From: Procambarus clarkii
Lineage: Eukaryota; Arthropoda; Malacostraca; Decapoda; Cambaridae
Length of the DNA stretch: 64,000 nt
Assembly (NCBI RefSeq): GCF_040958095.1
Contig: NC_091230.1
Span: 14,679,038 to 14,743,037, forward strand
Direction: 5' to 3'
The notes below the pieces were generated by a model. The model searched no databases. It was given only the letters and a program-made list of their open reading frames with translations, and was not told the origin of the DNA. Every line of letters starts with the position of its first letter. Position 1 is the first letter of the stretch. The position numbers and the translations under genes were made by a program. Below are positions 46,739-58,574 of this stretch, one piece after another.

Positions 46739-47294
46739 AAATTGGCACATTCCTTGCAAATGATATCCCATCCTCTCTAATGTTAAGGACTACCTTACAG
46801 GAAACTATCCAGAGTCTCTGTACCTAACTCACGCTAATTCCTCTGATGTTAATGAGATAATCCTTTCTCTTAAAACAAAGTCAAGTTCCCTTGCTGAGAT
46901 ACTAACTCTAATAATTTTTTTGCTCTACAACAAATCACTTGAACTCCAAACCTTTTCGGATATTCTAAAAACAAAAAAACGAGAGTAATCCCAGTCCATA
47001 AATGTTGTGATCTCACTAATGTCAACAATTTCAGACCTATATAAATTCTGCCAGCCTTGTCAAAAATATTTGAAAAGCTGATCTACAAGCAGCTTTACTC
47101 TTATCTAACTAAACACAATATACTTAGCTCTTGTCTATATGAGTTTAGATCCCCAAAAAAGCACTAACAATGCTCTGATTAGTGTGATTAACTTGATACA
47201 TGCAGCTCTTGATAAAAATGAGTTCCCTGTTGGGTTATTTGTTGACCTAAGTAAGGCTTTTGACACTGTCAACCACCACAACCTTCTTAATAAC

Positions 47295-47970
47295 GGTACT
47301 GGTGAAAAAGAAAGCGCTTTGTGCGCGCGGCGTTTTGGGCTCTTGAGCGTAAACACCAAAAAGTGTATAATCTTTTCACTCTCCTGACACCAATTCTCGA
47401 GCTACGTATATCATTTTGGTATCAATGTGTTGGCAATAAAATTCTCTACAAGATCATATATATAAAATGTCACCAAAGCATTAGCTATCCCACCACGAAA
47501 TAAATAAAAACGTAGATCACGCTTCACTCGCCGTGAAGCCCAAACAGCAACAAAATGTTCATACTCTTTTGTTTGTTGTCAGCTCCACATTAGTCCTACA
47601 GTGTTAACTTTTATATCACTGAACTCGCAATAAAATTCCCTACACATACATATGCATATAAATGTAGAATCATGATCGCGGCCCACACCAAGAGTGTGTG
47701 AAGTGGGCGATTACCCGCGTTGTGTCAACAATTCAATAGTTTCTCCACTAAGTTACAATACAATGCCGTTCTCTCAAATAGGCCATGTGCCTATTGGAGA
47801 AAACGGAAATTTAATGGCAAACATTTTCATACTAACCCCAAGTCGATCGAATAAGAACTGGATTTTTTAATGTTTTTCTTAAATCGCGCGGCTATTTACG
47901 ACTCAGCTACGGAACCCGTAGAAATAAACACGTCGTTAATTTACGACCCGGCTACGTCAAAGTGTTATTA
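47295..47970. repeat. Dispersed repeat (family H) replacing part of the LINE
   Basis: Contains 'ctcctgacaccaattctcga', 'gctacgtatatcattttggt' and 'gcaataaaattctctaca', and is related to 9901-10460. It replaces the middle of the RT (most of the catalytic domain is missing). Confidence 0.6.
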
Positions 47971-48029
47971 AATTAACATTGACAAAACCTTTTATATTTT
48001 GTATATTATTCTTTATGCTCAATTAGTAT

Positions 48030-48200
48030 TAAGTTCTAGATATTAATGTTTTTCTTGCCCGAAACGCATTGCGTAATAGTGGCTTTAGGCATTGTATGTA
48101 CTAGCTCTATCTATATATCAGTCTATTAATGTAACATCACTTGTATGTATGTACCTTACCTGAACAAACATATTTATATTTATATTTATTTATTTATTTA
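48030..48200 (+). mobile_element. LINE 3'-tail fragment nested in a LINE of the same family
   Basis: The tail 'cttgcccgaaacgcattgcg', 'tagtggctttaggcattgta', 'gtaccttacctgaacaaaca' and a TTTA-rich end lies inside the LINE at the sequence 'tatattttgt'/'tttgtttggtaat'. Confidence 0.75.
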
Positions 48201-49190
48201 TTTGTTTGGTAATAAATCCTCAGATCAAATTAATCTAAGAATAAACAATATACAAATTAGTAACAAAGTAGATGGTAAATTACTTGGTGTTCTCATCGAT
48301 AACAAGCTGAATTTCCAGGGCCACATTCAAAATACAGTGTAGCAAAAAAAGTTTCTAAAACTGTTGGCATTCTTTCTAAGATCAGATATTATGTACCTCG
48401 CCCTGCCATTGAAACGCTCTATTACTCTCTCATCTATCCTTTTCTCAATTATGGTATTTGTGCTTGGGGTTCTACTACCAAAAATCATCTACGTCCTCTA
48501 ATTACTCAACACAAATCTGCTATTAGAACAGTAATAAACTTTGGTCACAGAAAGTACTCGGCACCCTTACGTGAATCTTTGAATATGTTAGATATTAAGT
48601 CACTGCACACCCTCTGTATATTTAAAACTCTGAACTGTAATGCCAATCCTGACCTTAAACGCTTTCTAGAATGTTGTGACAGAACCCATGGGCACCACAC
48701 CAGAAACAAATACCAATTTGATATTCCATGAGTGCGACACAACCAAACTAAAAATGCTCTGCAAATCAAGGGACCCAGAATGCGGAATGACCTTCCCAAT
48801 CACGTCAAAGGCTGTACCTCTCTCAACCAGTTTAAGAGAAAAACTAAGTACTACCTAATAAACTCCCTTCTTGTAACCTACCTTACCCCTCTAAATGTCA
48901 ACCCATGTCTTGCTATATCCAAACCATACTTTTTGTTGACCAACTTGTATAACTATTGATTTTCGCCATGTTTTTTTTCCTTTCTCCCTTTTTCAACTCA
49001 ATTTAAACTTTGATCTCAATTACTATTAAGTTTTAGTCTAAGTGTTTTCCCACACCTTGCCCGAAACGCTGTACGTATTAGTGGCTTTAGGCACTGTATG
49101 TACTAGCTCTATTTAGAAATCCAACATTATGTTTGTAACTTGTATGTATGTAGTTTTACCTGAATAAACATTTGAATTGATTTGAAAATA

Positions 49191-50040
49191 AAATCTGTAG
49201 CTACCGCGGCGCTGGTAGCCTCGTGTACACTTGGGTCTGGACTTGTGGTAAGAGACAGCGCGTGTGTGTGTAACCACACGGACTTATTTTATTATACCAT
49301 TCACGTGAATATAATGAAGCAAGGCTTATCGTGCTTCTATCTAATCTAACACGTTAAAAGTGTTAGGCGTCATTAGTCAATCTGTCGCTGATAAGATCTT
49401 TAGTGAGGGTGAGTCTGTGGAGGTTTGTAGCCAGTATACAACATATCTCTGTGTTATATATTTGCTTGGCTTGGTCTCACAAGTATCAACTTAAGCTTTA
49501 TCCATCACATGTTGGGTTGAAAGTTGAGTAATAAGCAGTGCTCTTGAAGGGGGCAACATACAACGCGCCACCAACATTGTGTTACAAACATATGTTTCAA
49601 CAAAGTGCATGTATAAGTGCTTCTAACCATCCAAAGTGAACAAAAAAAACTTTCTTCATATGGAGGGTGTTTGTGTGCCATATATAAGTTGAGAGACAAT
49701 AGCAGCAGTGGGTTGATACACGCCATGAGGCTGTTCAGCTGGCTTCTCGACCCTCTGAGCCAGACCATGTATCAGTAAGTCCTCACTGAGGCCTATCAAC
49801 AGTCAGTGTCGACCATCTGATCTGTTGTATTGGTTGATGGATGCAATGTGGATGACGCGCATATCGCTTGGCCTGGATAAGGACGAATGAGTAATGCCAC
49901 TGTTACCCTCAGCCTCGCTCCGCAAGTTGACTGATCTGGGTGGGTATGAAGTCCTTCCTCCCCGACATCGCCTCCTACGTATATCCTTTGATAAGCGCCC
50001 CATGACTCCTCTTAATAGATCTTCAGATAAAGCAGGTAAA
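49191..50040. other. No gene or repeat recognised
   Basis: Mixed-composition DNA. Nothing supported. Confidence 0.35.
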
Positions 50041-50046
50041 ATCGCA

Positions 50047-50338
50047 GTCTCCGTGGTGTAGTGGTAAGACACTCGCCTGGCGTTCCGCGAGCGCTATGTC
50101 ATGGGTTCGTATCCTGGCCGGGGAGGATTTAATGGGCGCAATTCCTTAACTGTAGCCTCTGTTTAACGCAACAGTAAAATGTGTACTTGGATGAAAAAAC
50201 GATTCTTCGCGGCAGGGGATCGTATTCCAGGGACCATAGGATTAAGGACTTGCCCGAAACGCTACGCGTACTAGTGGCTGTACAAGAATGTAACAACTCT
50301 TGTATATATCTCAAAAAAAAAAAAAAAAAAAAAAAAAA
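50047..50338 (+). mobile_element. tRNA-derived SINE (family 1) with poly(A), plus-strand member of an inverted pair
   Basis: The head 'ctccgtggtgtagtggtaag' and B-box 'gggttcgtatcctgg' are followed by the tail 'acttgcccgaaacgctacgc' and a run of about 26 A. It is full-length and well preserved. Confidence 0.93.
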
Positions 50339-50522
50339 CTTAATATCCACCAATAGCTATGTTCAATATTCGATATTTTGTGCCTACCAGTACCAGCTAG
50401 TCATTATCTAGCCTCATGCCACATCTCATTCCTCTCTACACATTTCTTCGCCCTGACACCAATCTTGTCGTATACAGAGTCTCACAAACCTTCCACTTTG
50501 TGGGTTCTGTTTTTAGGTTAGT

Positions 50523-50808
50523 TTTTTTTTTTTTTTTTTTTTGAGATATATACAAGAGTTGTTACATTCTTGTACAGCCACTAGTACGCGTAGCGTTTCG
50601 GGCAAGTCCTTAATCCTATGGTCCCTGGAATACGATCCCCTGCCGCGAAGAATCGTTTTTTCATCCAAGTACACATTTTACTGTTGCGTTAAACAGAGGC
50701 TACAGTTAAGGAATTGCGCCCAGTAAATCCTCCCCGGCCAGGATACGAACCCATGACATAGCGCTCGCGGAACGCCAGGCGAGTGTCTTACCACTACACC
50801 ACGGAGAC
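50523..50808 (-). mobile_element. tRNA-derived SINE (family 1), minus-strand partner
   Basis: The reverse complement of the 50047-50338 copy, preceded by about 20 T. I noticed one internal difference (plus 'atttaatgggcg' versus 'atttactgggcg'). It shares the partner's private changes such as 'cttggatgaaaaaacgattc'. A spacer of about 184 bp separates them. Confidence 0.93.
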
Positions 50809-50824
50809 CGTGTTTATTAATTAT

Positions 50825-50945
50825 GCCCGCCATACCCAGCAGTAGTGAACCCCACACTCATCCGGTGATCTGTAGTGGACCCCATACCTATCCTGTGGGC
50901 GGTAGTGGACCCCATACCCATCCTTCGGGCGGTAATTGGAAAGTT
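50825..50945. repeat. Short tandem 'gtagtggaccccatacccat' motif
   Basis: Three imperfect units of about 38 bp, in inverse orientation to 26240-26375. Confidence 0.7.
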
Positions 50946-50980
50946 TTCAGTTATATATATAACTGAAACTTTTCTATAAA

Positions 50981-51112
<132 letters not shown>

Positions 51113-51189
51113 AGAGTTTTTACATTTTTATACAGCCACTAGCACGCATAGTTTTTCTTGCAAGTCTTAATCCTAATTTTCTCTCTCAC

Positions 51190-51372
51190 ACACACACACA
51201 CACATCCCCAGGAAGCAGCACGTAGCAGCCGTCTAGCTCCCAGGTACCTATTTACTGCTGGGTGAACAAAGCCATCAGGGTGAAAGAAATTCTGCTCATT
51301 TGTCTTGCCTTCGCCGGAGATTGAACTCGGACCCTTAGGACTACAAACCCCGAGCGCTGTCCTGGGGTTGAA
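51190..51372 (-). mobile_element. tRNA-derived SINE
   Basis: The minus strand reads 'ggacagcgctcggggtttgt', 'ccgagttcaatctccggcga' (B-box) and 'cagcagtaaataggtacctg' with 'gctgcttcctgggga'. It belongs to the same family as 59068-59335. Confidence 0.75.
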
Positions 51373-51900
51373 TCCTGGGGTGGGAGTTAGGGGTCAGTAA
51401 CTCGACCCTGGATGGGGGGGGAGACCTCGATATAAGCCTAACATGTACTGTATGTATAAACTGGCTTCCTGTCCCCCGACACAATGAATTACTATAGATA
51501 ATTATTGACATAAAAACTACTTACAAATACACTTATCAAATTGCTATAATTAGCCATAAATTCAGAAAGTTTATAATAATTTTTACTAAAATACTTACTC
51601 ATTGCTATAATATATGTGATAATGTTATCTATAAAAATGTTTAGGAGAAAATGTACAAAACTATTTAAGATACAGACGAGTTTCAAAATTGGCGCCACTT
51701 TCTAAACAGCATCTGGCGAGTAATGATGAAGATAGTCTTTGAGAAAATTTGATAAGTTATGTGGAAAGATATAATTTCCACACAACTTGTCAATTAAAAA
51801 AAACAGCATAAACAATAATGCCACATTTATCACAACAAAACGACTATTCTAATTAAAGCAGACGTATGTATGTGTATAGAGATTATACAGCAGTTGCTGA
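51373..51900. other. No gene or repeat recognised
   Basis: AT-rich, non-coding. Confidence 0.35.
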
Positions 51901-52063
51901 TTGATTTTCGTAGATGGCGGCAGTGTGGTGTTGTTGTGTGTGATAGTACTGTGTTTGGTTCCTCCCTCCCACCACCACCTCTTCTCTATGGTACAGGTGA
52001 GTACCTGGCTCTTCTTCTTCCTCCTCCAGCAGCACCGCCGCCCACGCGGGCGCCGCGGCTCAC

Positions 52064-52175
52064 CTTGGCCAGTCTGCTGACTGTGGTCTTGGGACTGGTG
52101 TTTTGGGCCGCCTCCTGACGTTCCTTGACCCGAGGCTGACTCTTCTTGGTGTGGCTGAGGTGGGCGTCAGGTGCC
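52064..52175 (-). CDS. Candidate coding exon, strand ambiguous
   Basis: A GC-rich block. On the minus strand it reads APDAHLSHTKKSQPRVKERQ then EAAQNTSPKTTVSRLAK, with GC-rich third positions, ending at a donor 'gccaag|gtgagc' and entered by 'gtcagcag'. The opposite strand is also open (51986-52118) and encodes a hydrophobic end, LTLASLLTVVLGLVFWAAS, after a possible donor/acceptor region. I cannot decide which, if either, is real. Confidence 0.3.
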
Positions 52176-52239
52176 CTGCTGACACTGGCATGTGTGTGTG
52201 GTCGTCTTCTCACGTTGGGGTGGAATTTATCCTGGAAAG

Positions 52240-53034
52240 CTGACACTGGGAAGGGGCGTGCTGTGGACAGCTGAGCTGACACTAAAAGGGGAGTACTTTG
52301 CAAGGCTGACATTGGAAAGGGGTTTACTGTGGACGACTGACACAAGGAAGATGGTGTTCTGTAAACAGCTGACATTATGGAGAAGTGTTTTGTGGACAGC
52401 TGACACTATGAAGGAGTGTATGTACTGTGGACAGCTGACACTAATGCATGGAATGCATTAGGCAGTGATGTGGTGGAGGCTGACTCCATATACAGTTTCA
52501 AAGGTAGATATGATAGAGCCCAGTAGGCTCAAGAATCTGTACACCAGTTGAGAGGTGGGCCCAAAGAGCCGTATCTTGACTCCGCAAGCACAGCTAGGTG
52601 AGTACTATGAAGGGGTGTACTGTATTGTGGACAGTTGACACTAGGAAGAGATGTACTGTATATGGCTGACACTAAGAAAGGGGTGTACTGTGACCAGCTG
52701 ACACTGGGAACTGGTGCACAGGACTGTGACCAGCTGACACTGGGAAGTGGTGCACAGGACTGTGACCAGCTGACACTGGGAAGTGGTGCACAGGACTGTG
52801 ACCAGCTGACACTGGGAAGTGGTGCACAGGACTGTGACCAGCTGACACTGGGAAGTGGTGCACAGGACTGTGACCAGCTGACACTGGGAAGTCTATGTCA
52901 CTGTACCCGCAAGCTGTTTTGTCTACATTACTGTAGATGAATGACCCTGAAGAAGGGTATTCAGTATGTTGCTGTGGATGGTTGAGACTAGGAAGGTGTG
53001 AATTGCACTGGATGGTTGACACTGGGAGGGGATG
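52240..53034. repeat. Minisatellite field with a fresh 36-bp sub-array
   Basis: Degenerate 'gctgacactgggaagg' units spread through the region. At 52690-52890, six near-identical 36-bp units ('gaccagctgacactgggaag' plus 'tggtgcacaggactgt') form a recent expansion. The open frames are repeat artefacts. Confidence 0.85.
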
Positions 53035-53370
53035 TATAGGTGCAGAATAGAATCTGAGAGTAAAGGTGCCATGGGTACAATCAGAGAGCAGTATCTGAAC
53101 ATCAGGGGTCTACGGCTGTTCAATATTGTCCCAGCAAGCATTCAAAATATTGATGGAACACGAAGGTGGATATCTGCAAGAAGCATTTAGACAAGTGCTT
53201 GCAAGAAGTACCTGACCAACTGGGTTATAGGTGATATAAGAGCCTGCAGGCTGCTCCAAGCAACAGCCAGTTGGACCAAGTTATCACAAGTCGAGCCTGG
53301 CCCTAGGCTGGCCTCGGGGAGTAGAACTACTCCCGAAATCCTCACCAGGTATGTTCCAGATATACTCCAG
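53035..53370 (+). mobile_element. LINE 3' fragment (family D)
   Basis: Matches 54775-55075: 'aggtgccatgggtacaatca', 'aacatcaggggtctacggct', 'cctgcaggctgctccaagca', 'ctcggggagtagaactactc'. It interrupts the minisatellite field. Confidence 0.85.
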
Positions 53371-53810
53371 ATAGTGTAGGTGGTTAACACTGGGAAGAAA
53401 TGTGTAGTGCCGTGGATTGTTGACACTGGAAATGTCGGCGTACTGTGTCAACACGTTGTGTCAGCGTACTGTGTCAACACGTTGTGTCAGCGTACTGTGT
53501 CAACACGTTGTGTCAGCGTACTGTGTCAACACGTTGTGTCAGCGTACTGTGTCAACACGTTGTGTCAGCGTACTGTGTCAACACGGTGTGTCAGCGTACT
53601 GTGTCAACATGGTGTGTCAGCGTACTGTGTCAACACGGTGTGTCAACACGGTGTGGATTGTTGACACTGGGAATGTGTGTATAGTACTGTGGATTGTTGA
53701 CACTGGGAAGGAATGCGCAGCACTGTGGATGGTTGACAGTGATATATAGTTTGTTTGGATTGCTGACACTGGGAAGAGGTGTAATGTACCATGGATGGCT
53801 TACATCCACT
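53371..53810. repeat. Minisatellite field with a 26-bp sub-array
   Basis: At 53440-53650, about eight units of 'gtgtcagcgtactgtgtcaa' plus 'cacgtt' are near-identical. Around them run diverged 'ggttgacactgggaagga' units as in 52240-53034. Confidence 0.92.
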
Positions 53811-55080
53811 CACTCAGTATAGTGTGGAGGAAGGGCTTGGATATGGGAGAGATACTAGATGCGCTGACAGCAGCAGCAGCAGACATAGCCCCTCTACACA
53901 AGGGAGAGAGCAAAGCATTGGCAAAGAATTATAGACCAGTTGCACAAATGTTCCACATAATAAAAGTATTTGAGAGAGTGATCAGGAGTCAGGTCACTAG
54001 TTTCATGGAGACCAGTGACCTCCACAATCCAGGCCAACATGGATTTACAGAGGGAAGATCATGCCTCTCACAGCTACTAACCATTACGACAAAATCACTG
54101 AGGCACTACAAGAGCAGATGATTCAAAAATCAGCATGAAAATTACCTCTGCTGAAGACACTGAAAAACTACAAGCAGATATTAACAAAGTTTTCAATTGG
54201 GCAGCAGAAAATAACATGATGTTTAGCAGTGATAAATTCCAGGTACTCAGGTACGGCAAAAATGAGGAACTGAAACATAATACAGGGGGTAAAAAACACA
54301 ATCAAATCTGCCCATAGTAGGAAAACAGCATGTCAAGGATTTGGGAATAATGATGTCCGACAACCTAACATTTAGGGAGCATAACCAAGCAAATATTGCG
54401 TCAGCCAGAAAAATGATAGGATGGAGTACAAGAACCTTCAAATCCAGAGATCCCATCACAATGGTTGTACTCTTCGAATCACTTGTGTTGTCCTGTCTTA
54501 AGTACTGCTCAGTACTCACTTCCCCCTTCAAAGCAGGAGAGATTGCTGAAATAGAGGGAATACAGAGAACATATACGGCACGCATAGACGAGATAAAGCA
54601 CCTAAATTATTGGGATCGTTTCAAAGCTTTCCAAATGTACTCACTAGAAAGGAGACAAGTGATATACCAAATAATATACACATGGAAAATACTGGAGGGC
54701 CAGGTCCCAAATCAACACAGTAAAATAACAATGTACTGGAGTGAACGATATGGTAAAAAATGCAGATTAGAACAAGTAAAGAGCAGGGGTGCCATAGGCA
54801 CAATAAGAGAACACTGTATAAATATCAGAGGTCTACGGTTGTTCAACGTCCTACCAGCGACTATCAGCAATATTGCCGGAACAACCGTGGACATCAAGAT
54901 AAAACTACAGTAGATAGTTTTCTCCAAGGAGTGCCGGACCAACCGGGCTGTGGTGGGTATGTGGGCCTGCAGGCCGCTCCAAGCAGCAGCCTGGTGGACC
55001 AAACTCTCACAAGTCAAGCCTGTCCTTGGGCCGGGCTTGGGGAGTAGAACGACTCCCAGAACCCCATCAACCAGGTATCA
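53811..55080 (+). mobile_element. LINE (family D), decayed ORF2 with 3' end
   Basis: The frames give the RT N-terminal part (NYRPVAQMFHIIKVFERVIR; GQHGFTEGRSCLSQLL). A deletion removes the RT core before the catalytic box. Then come EDTEKLQADINKVFNWAAEN, KDLGIMMSDNLTFREHNQAN and the C-terminal part to GAIGTIREHCINIRGLRLFN. The 3' end is 'gactcccagaaccccatcaa'. An inactive copy inserted in the minisatellite field. Confidence 0.88.
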
Positions 55081-56354
55081 ACACTGTATGTCTGCTTTCC
55101 TGTCTACAGCTGACTCTGGTGTTGGATATGGTTTGCACATAACCTAATACAGTATTTGTATAGGGTAGTCCCTACAATAGAAATGATATAATCCAATATA
55201 TTCCTTGAATTTCAACATTTTTGTTACATGTCAAGCAGTGGCCTCTTGTGTGATTAACTTTCACTGTCTGGTAAAGAAACTGTAGTTTCACATTGGTAAA
55301 CTTCATATATAATTCAGGTAACATTTTACTCGGTAGTGTTATTTGGTGTTTCATTTTTGATACTCTTAAGCCAGCATTTCTCAACCGAGGTTCAGCAGAA
55401 CTCCAAGGTAACTAGTGGTTCCGCTTGAGATTTCATAACTGGGCAAATTATAATATGCAAATGTATTTCAGAGTCATTTTTGTTTAATTTTCTCGTTTAA
55501 GCTGTATCGAGAGCAAAGACAGAAATTATCTTTCATTTGACAATGAAATCCATACAAGTGTATCTAAAGTGCAACCTGGGATTATTTCAAGGGTGCAAAG
55601 TTTTAGAATGCTGCTGTAAACTATACATAGGCCCAACTACTTAAAATAAAAACACATACACTGTACTGCTACCATCTTTAGGAATTTATCATAGCTATCC
55701 ATCAGCATATTCCTTGAAGTTCTTGGCTTACATAGTCCAAAGGTTAGCATAATTATTCAATGTTATCTCCAGCTCATAGCTTTAGGTCCAAAGTCACATC
55801 TCTTCAACCCTGGGCTTCTTGCTGTGTACACATAGTGTATACAGCAAGAATTACATAGTGTTCCTAAATACCTAAATTATACTGCATATGCCAGTGGTAT
55901 TATATCAGCTTAACTGTTTGTACAAAATTTTTTGCATTTGCATACTTACCATCTTGTCCTCTCAAGTGCTATACTTCTCTGTTCCCCTTGTATTTGCACA
56001 CTTTTTATTGTAACATGTCCACCTTTGACAGTGTGGATCTCTAACTTATTCTGCTGAGACTATCATTTCCAGACCAACAATGTCATCTTTTGTGACATCC
56101 ACAGATTGCACACAATTGTTTTGCTTCATCGTACATTCCAGTCTAGGCTCACAAAGGCTTACCTTGATTGCAAAACAAAGCACCAGAGACATTGAACATG
56201 CGGTATCAGTACTTGTATCTCCATATCTTTCATACAATGTTAGCACATTCTTTCATAGTAGGCTTGCCTAAATATTCCTTCTTTCTTTCTTTGGCTCTGG
56301 GGTTGGTGTAACATTGGTGAGACTGTTGCAGATGGTTAAGCTTATTGAGATCCC
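55081..56354. other. No gene or repeat recognised
   Basis: Non-coding AT-rich DNA. A short inverted motif 'tgctgtgtacacatagtgta'/'tacagca' is at 55810-55850. Confidence 0.35.
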
Positions 56355-56550
56355 CTAAGCCAATGACTGAATTTTCCTGGGATGCAACTCATAAGTTGAA
56401 TAGCTCCCAGATACCTACCGGTACTTATTTTAAGATGAACAGCATATCAGGTGTAAGGAATTGTGCAAAAATATCTCTGCCCGATTGGGAATTGAAGTGA
56501 GGACCTTTCAATTGTTAACCAACTGTACTAGCCTATATACCATCCAGGAA
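56355..56550 (-). mobile_element. tRNA-derived SINE, degraded
   Basis: On the minus strand 'ttcaattcccaatcgggcag' is the degraded B-box region. The body 'ggtaggtatctgggagctat' matches other SINE bodies in the window. Confidence 0.55.
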
Positions 56551-56860
56551 GGGTTGTATAGTTGCCTGTTGTGGGCAGCTGATATTGTCTTGGGGTGCAA
56601 AGCACAGTACTCTGGATAGCTAAAGCTGGAATGATATGTACAATAATGTACTGTACTGCAGAAGTTTAACACTGGGAAAGGATATACCTGTACAGCTCTA
56701 TTAGGGCCTACCTTGAGGTTACCTTGAGATGGTTTCGGGGCTTAGCGTCCCCGCAGCTAGCTGATACTGGGAAGCAATTGTGTGATGGCTGGTGACACTA
56801 GAAAGAGGTTTACAATACTGTAAATGGCTGACAGCTGCTGTACACCTGTTCAGTCAATCT
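56551..56860. repeat. Continuation of the decayed 'gctgacactgggaagg' field
   Basis: Units such as 'gctgatactgggaagcaatt', 'tttaacactgggaaaggata' and 'gctggtgacactagaaagag'. A LINE/SINE tail piece ('accttgaggttaccttgaga' to 'gcgtccccgc') is inserted at 56707-56755. Confidence 0.65.
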
Positions 56861-58570
56861 AAAAAAAAAGCTATAGTGATTGTACTCGTGTGTGTAAAAC
56901 AAAACTGCAAGCTTGCTGGAAAATATTTAAATAGTACAGTATACTGTACTCCAATAGCATATAATAAGGGTTTCTAAAGAGAGAAATAGTATTAATAAAA
57001 ATTTAAACACTCAGTTTAACCATGAGCGCATTCTTTTTTTTTCTTTTTTAATTTATAAGAAATTTTTTTTAGTCAAATTATTAATGGTTGTATTATACCA
57101 GTACTGTACAGTATTTAACTTGTTTGATTTTGTTTTCAGGTTACATAAAGTCCTTAAATTGTACAATAATTGTGGTAAACACCTAAAAAGGTGCACTGAG
57201 AGCTAGTTTTATCTGTGCACCACAAATTCTCAGTTGTCGATATCCAATCACCAAACAGAGCATCAACAAATAGATTGTGATTTCTGCTGTCTCAAGCCAA
57301 CATGCTATCTTGTATATTAATACTGTAAGAGGCCTTAATGGTCAGTGGATTCTAAGGCATGTGTCATCACTCTTGGGGCAGTTGGCTGATACTACTATCT
57401 TTAACAATAACAGACCTATTGGAAGGTTGTTTTCATGGCACAAGCCACAGATTATATGGTGTTTGATGGCTAGTGTCCGGCTCAACAGGTGATCAAATGT
57501 TGATCAGCCATCCATCACTATACAGTACACACATTTCTCAGGAATTTTCATTGCTTGGTGAAACTCGCGTTCCTTTTCCATGAGAAGCCAGCGTGCCACT
57601 GGCTTCTTCATCTCCTCACGCTTTTGTTTGTACCACTGCCACACTACATTATCAACACTCCACTTTTGCTTTACTTAATACAGTACCTTTCTGTTTTGTA
57701 TTTCCTTATCACTTTCACTTCTAAAGAAATAGTCAAAATGATAGGTTTGGCCTTTAGAAGATCAAAACAGTACTCTTGCTAATGCCATATTCGGTGCACA
57801 TTGTGGGAAAAACCTGCCGGGATTGATATGAGAGGAGACTACCAGGGACTTGTACTGTACTAAATTAAAAATTACTGTCTGCAATTAATTCACCTAAAGT
57901 CTCTAGCTAGGGTCGTAAATCCTAGCTCCTCTTTTCCTAATGACAGATTGTGGGCTGTAAGGGGCAGGTGGGAGTGGGAGGGAGGCTACTGTTGATGGTT
58001 GATGCTGGGACATGGACTAGAAGCCTGCAGTGGATGGCTGACACTGGAGAGGGATGGGGTGAAGTACATGTGACCTAAACATATGCAGCACAGTACAGTA
58101 CTCTAATCCAGAAAAAAAATACAAAAATAATGCTTCAAATATAATTGTCTTAAAAAGTTTAAATAGCCTACAAACCAAATTTAATACTGTATAGTGTTTC
58201 AAATACCATCACTGAAACATTTAAACAAAAAACTTCTTGTACAGTATTTTTAGAAGAGGTAGTGTTGGTAGTGGGCATAAAAACTTTCATATTACAGTAG
58301 TTCTCTGTAGTGAATATTTCTATATCATTTTGGGCAATAGTTGTGATAATATATATAATGAATTTACAGAAACTTAACAAGAGTGCAATCAATGAACACA
58401 AGTAATGTAGAAAGATCACTGGTTAATTTGGATCACATTGGGTAGAATCCCAATAATAATTATATGGATATTGGTCACAAGAAGCTCTTATGGCACACAG
58501 ATAAAAAGAATATTATAATGACATTTCTGGGAGGGTTCCAATGTGGCTTCCTATTGTTAGGGCCTGGCAA
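56861..58570. other. No gene recognised; last 'gctgacactgg' units at 57985-58050
   Basis: Otherwise non-coding. The units at 57985-58050 ('ggatggctgacactggagag') extend the minisatellite field by more than a kilobase. Confidence 0.4.
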
Positions 58571-58574
58571 GTTC

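Larger units (their letters stand above)
46741..49190 (+). mobile_element. LINE (same family as A), 5'-truncated, with nested insertions
   Basis: Starts within the region homologous to 24535 and runs through decayed RT (STNNALISVINLIHAALDKN; FVDLSKAFDTVNHHNL). Foreign sequence occupies 47295-47970. From 48202 the LINE frame resumes at FGNKSSDQINLRINNIQISN and continues to the 3' end, 'gcccgaaacgctgtacgtat', 'tagtggctttaggcactgta', 'acctgaataaacatttgaat'. Not functional. Confidence 0.85.

Noticed and set aside
53380-53749. Cys/Val-rich 'CVNTLCQRTVS' repeat protein in three frames
   Set aside because: 26-bp minisatellite open in all plus frames.
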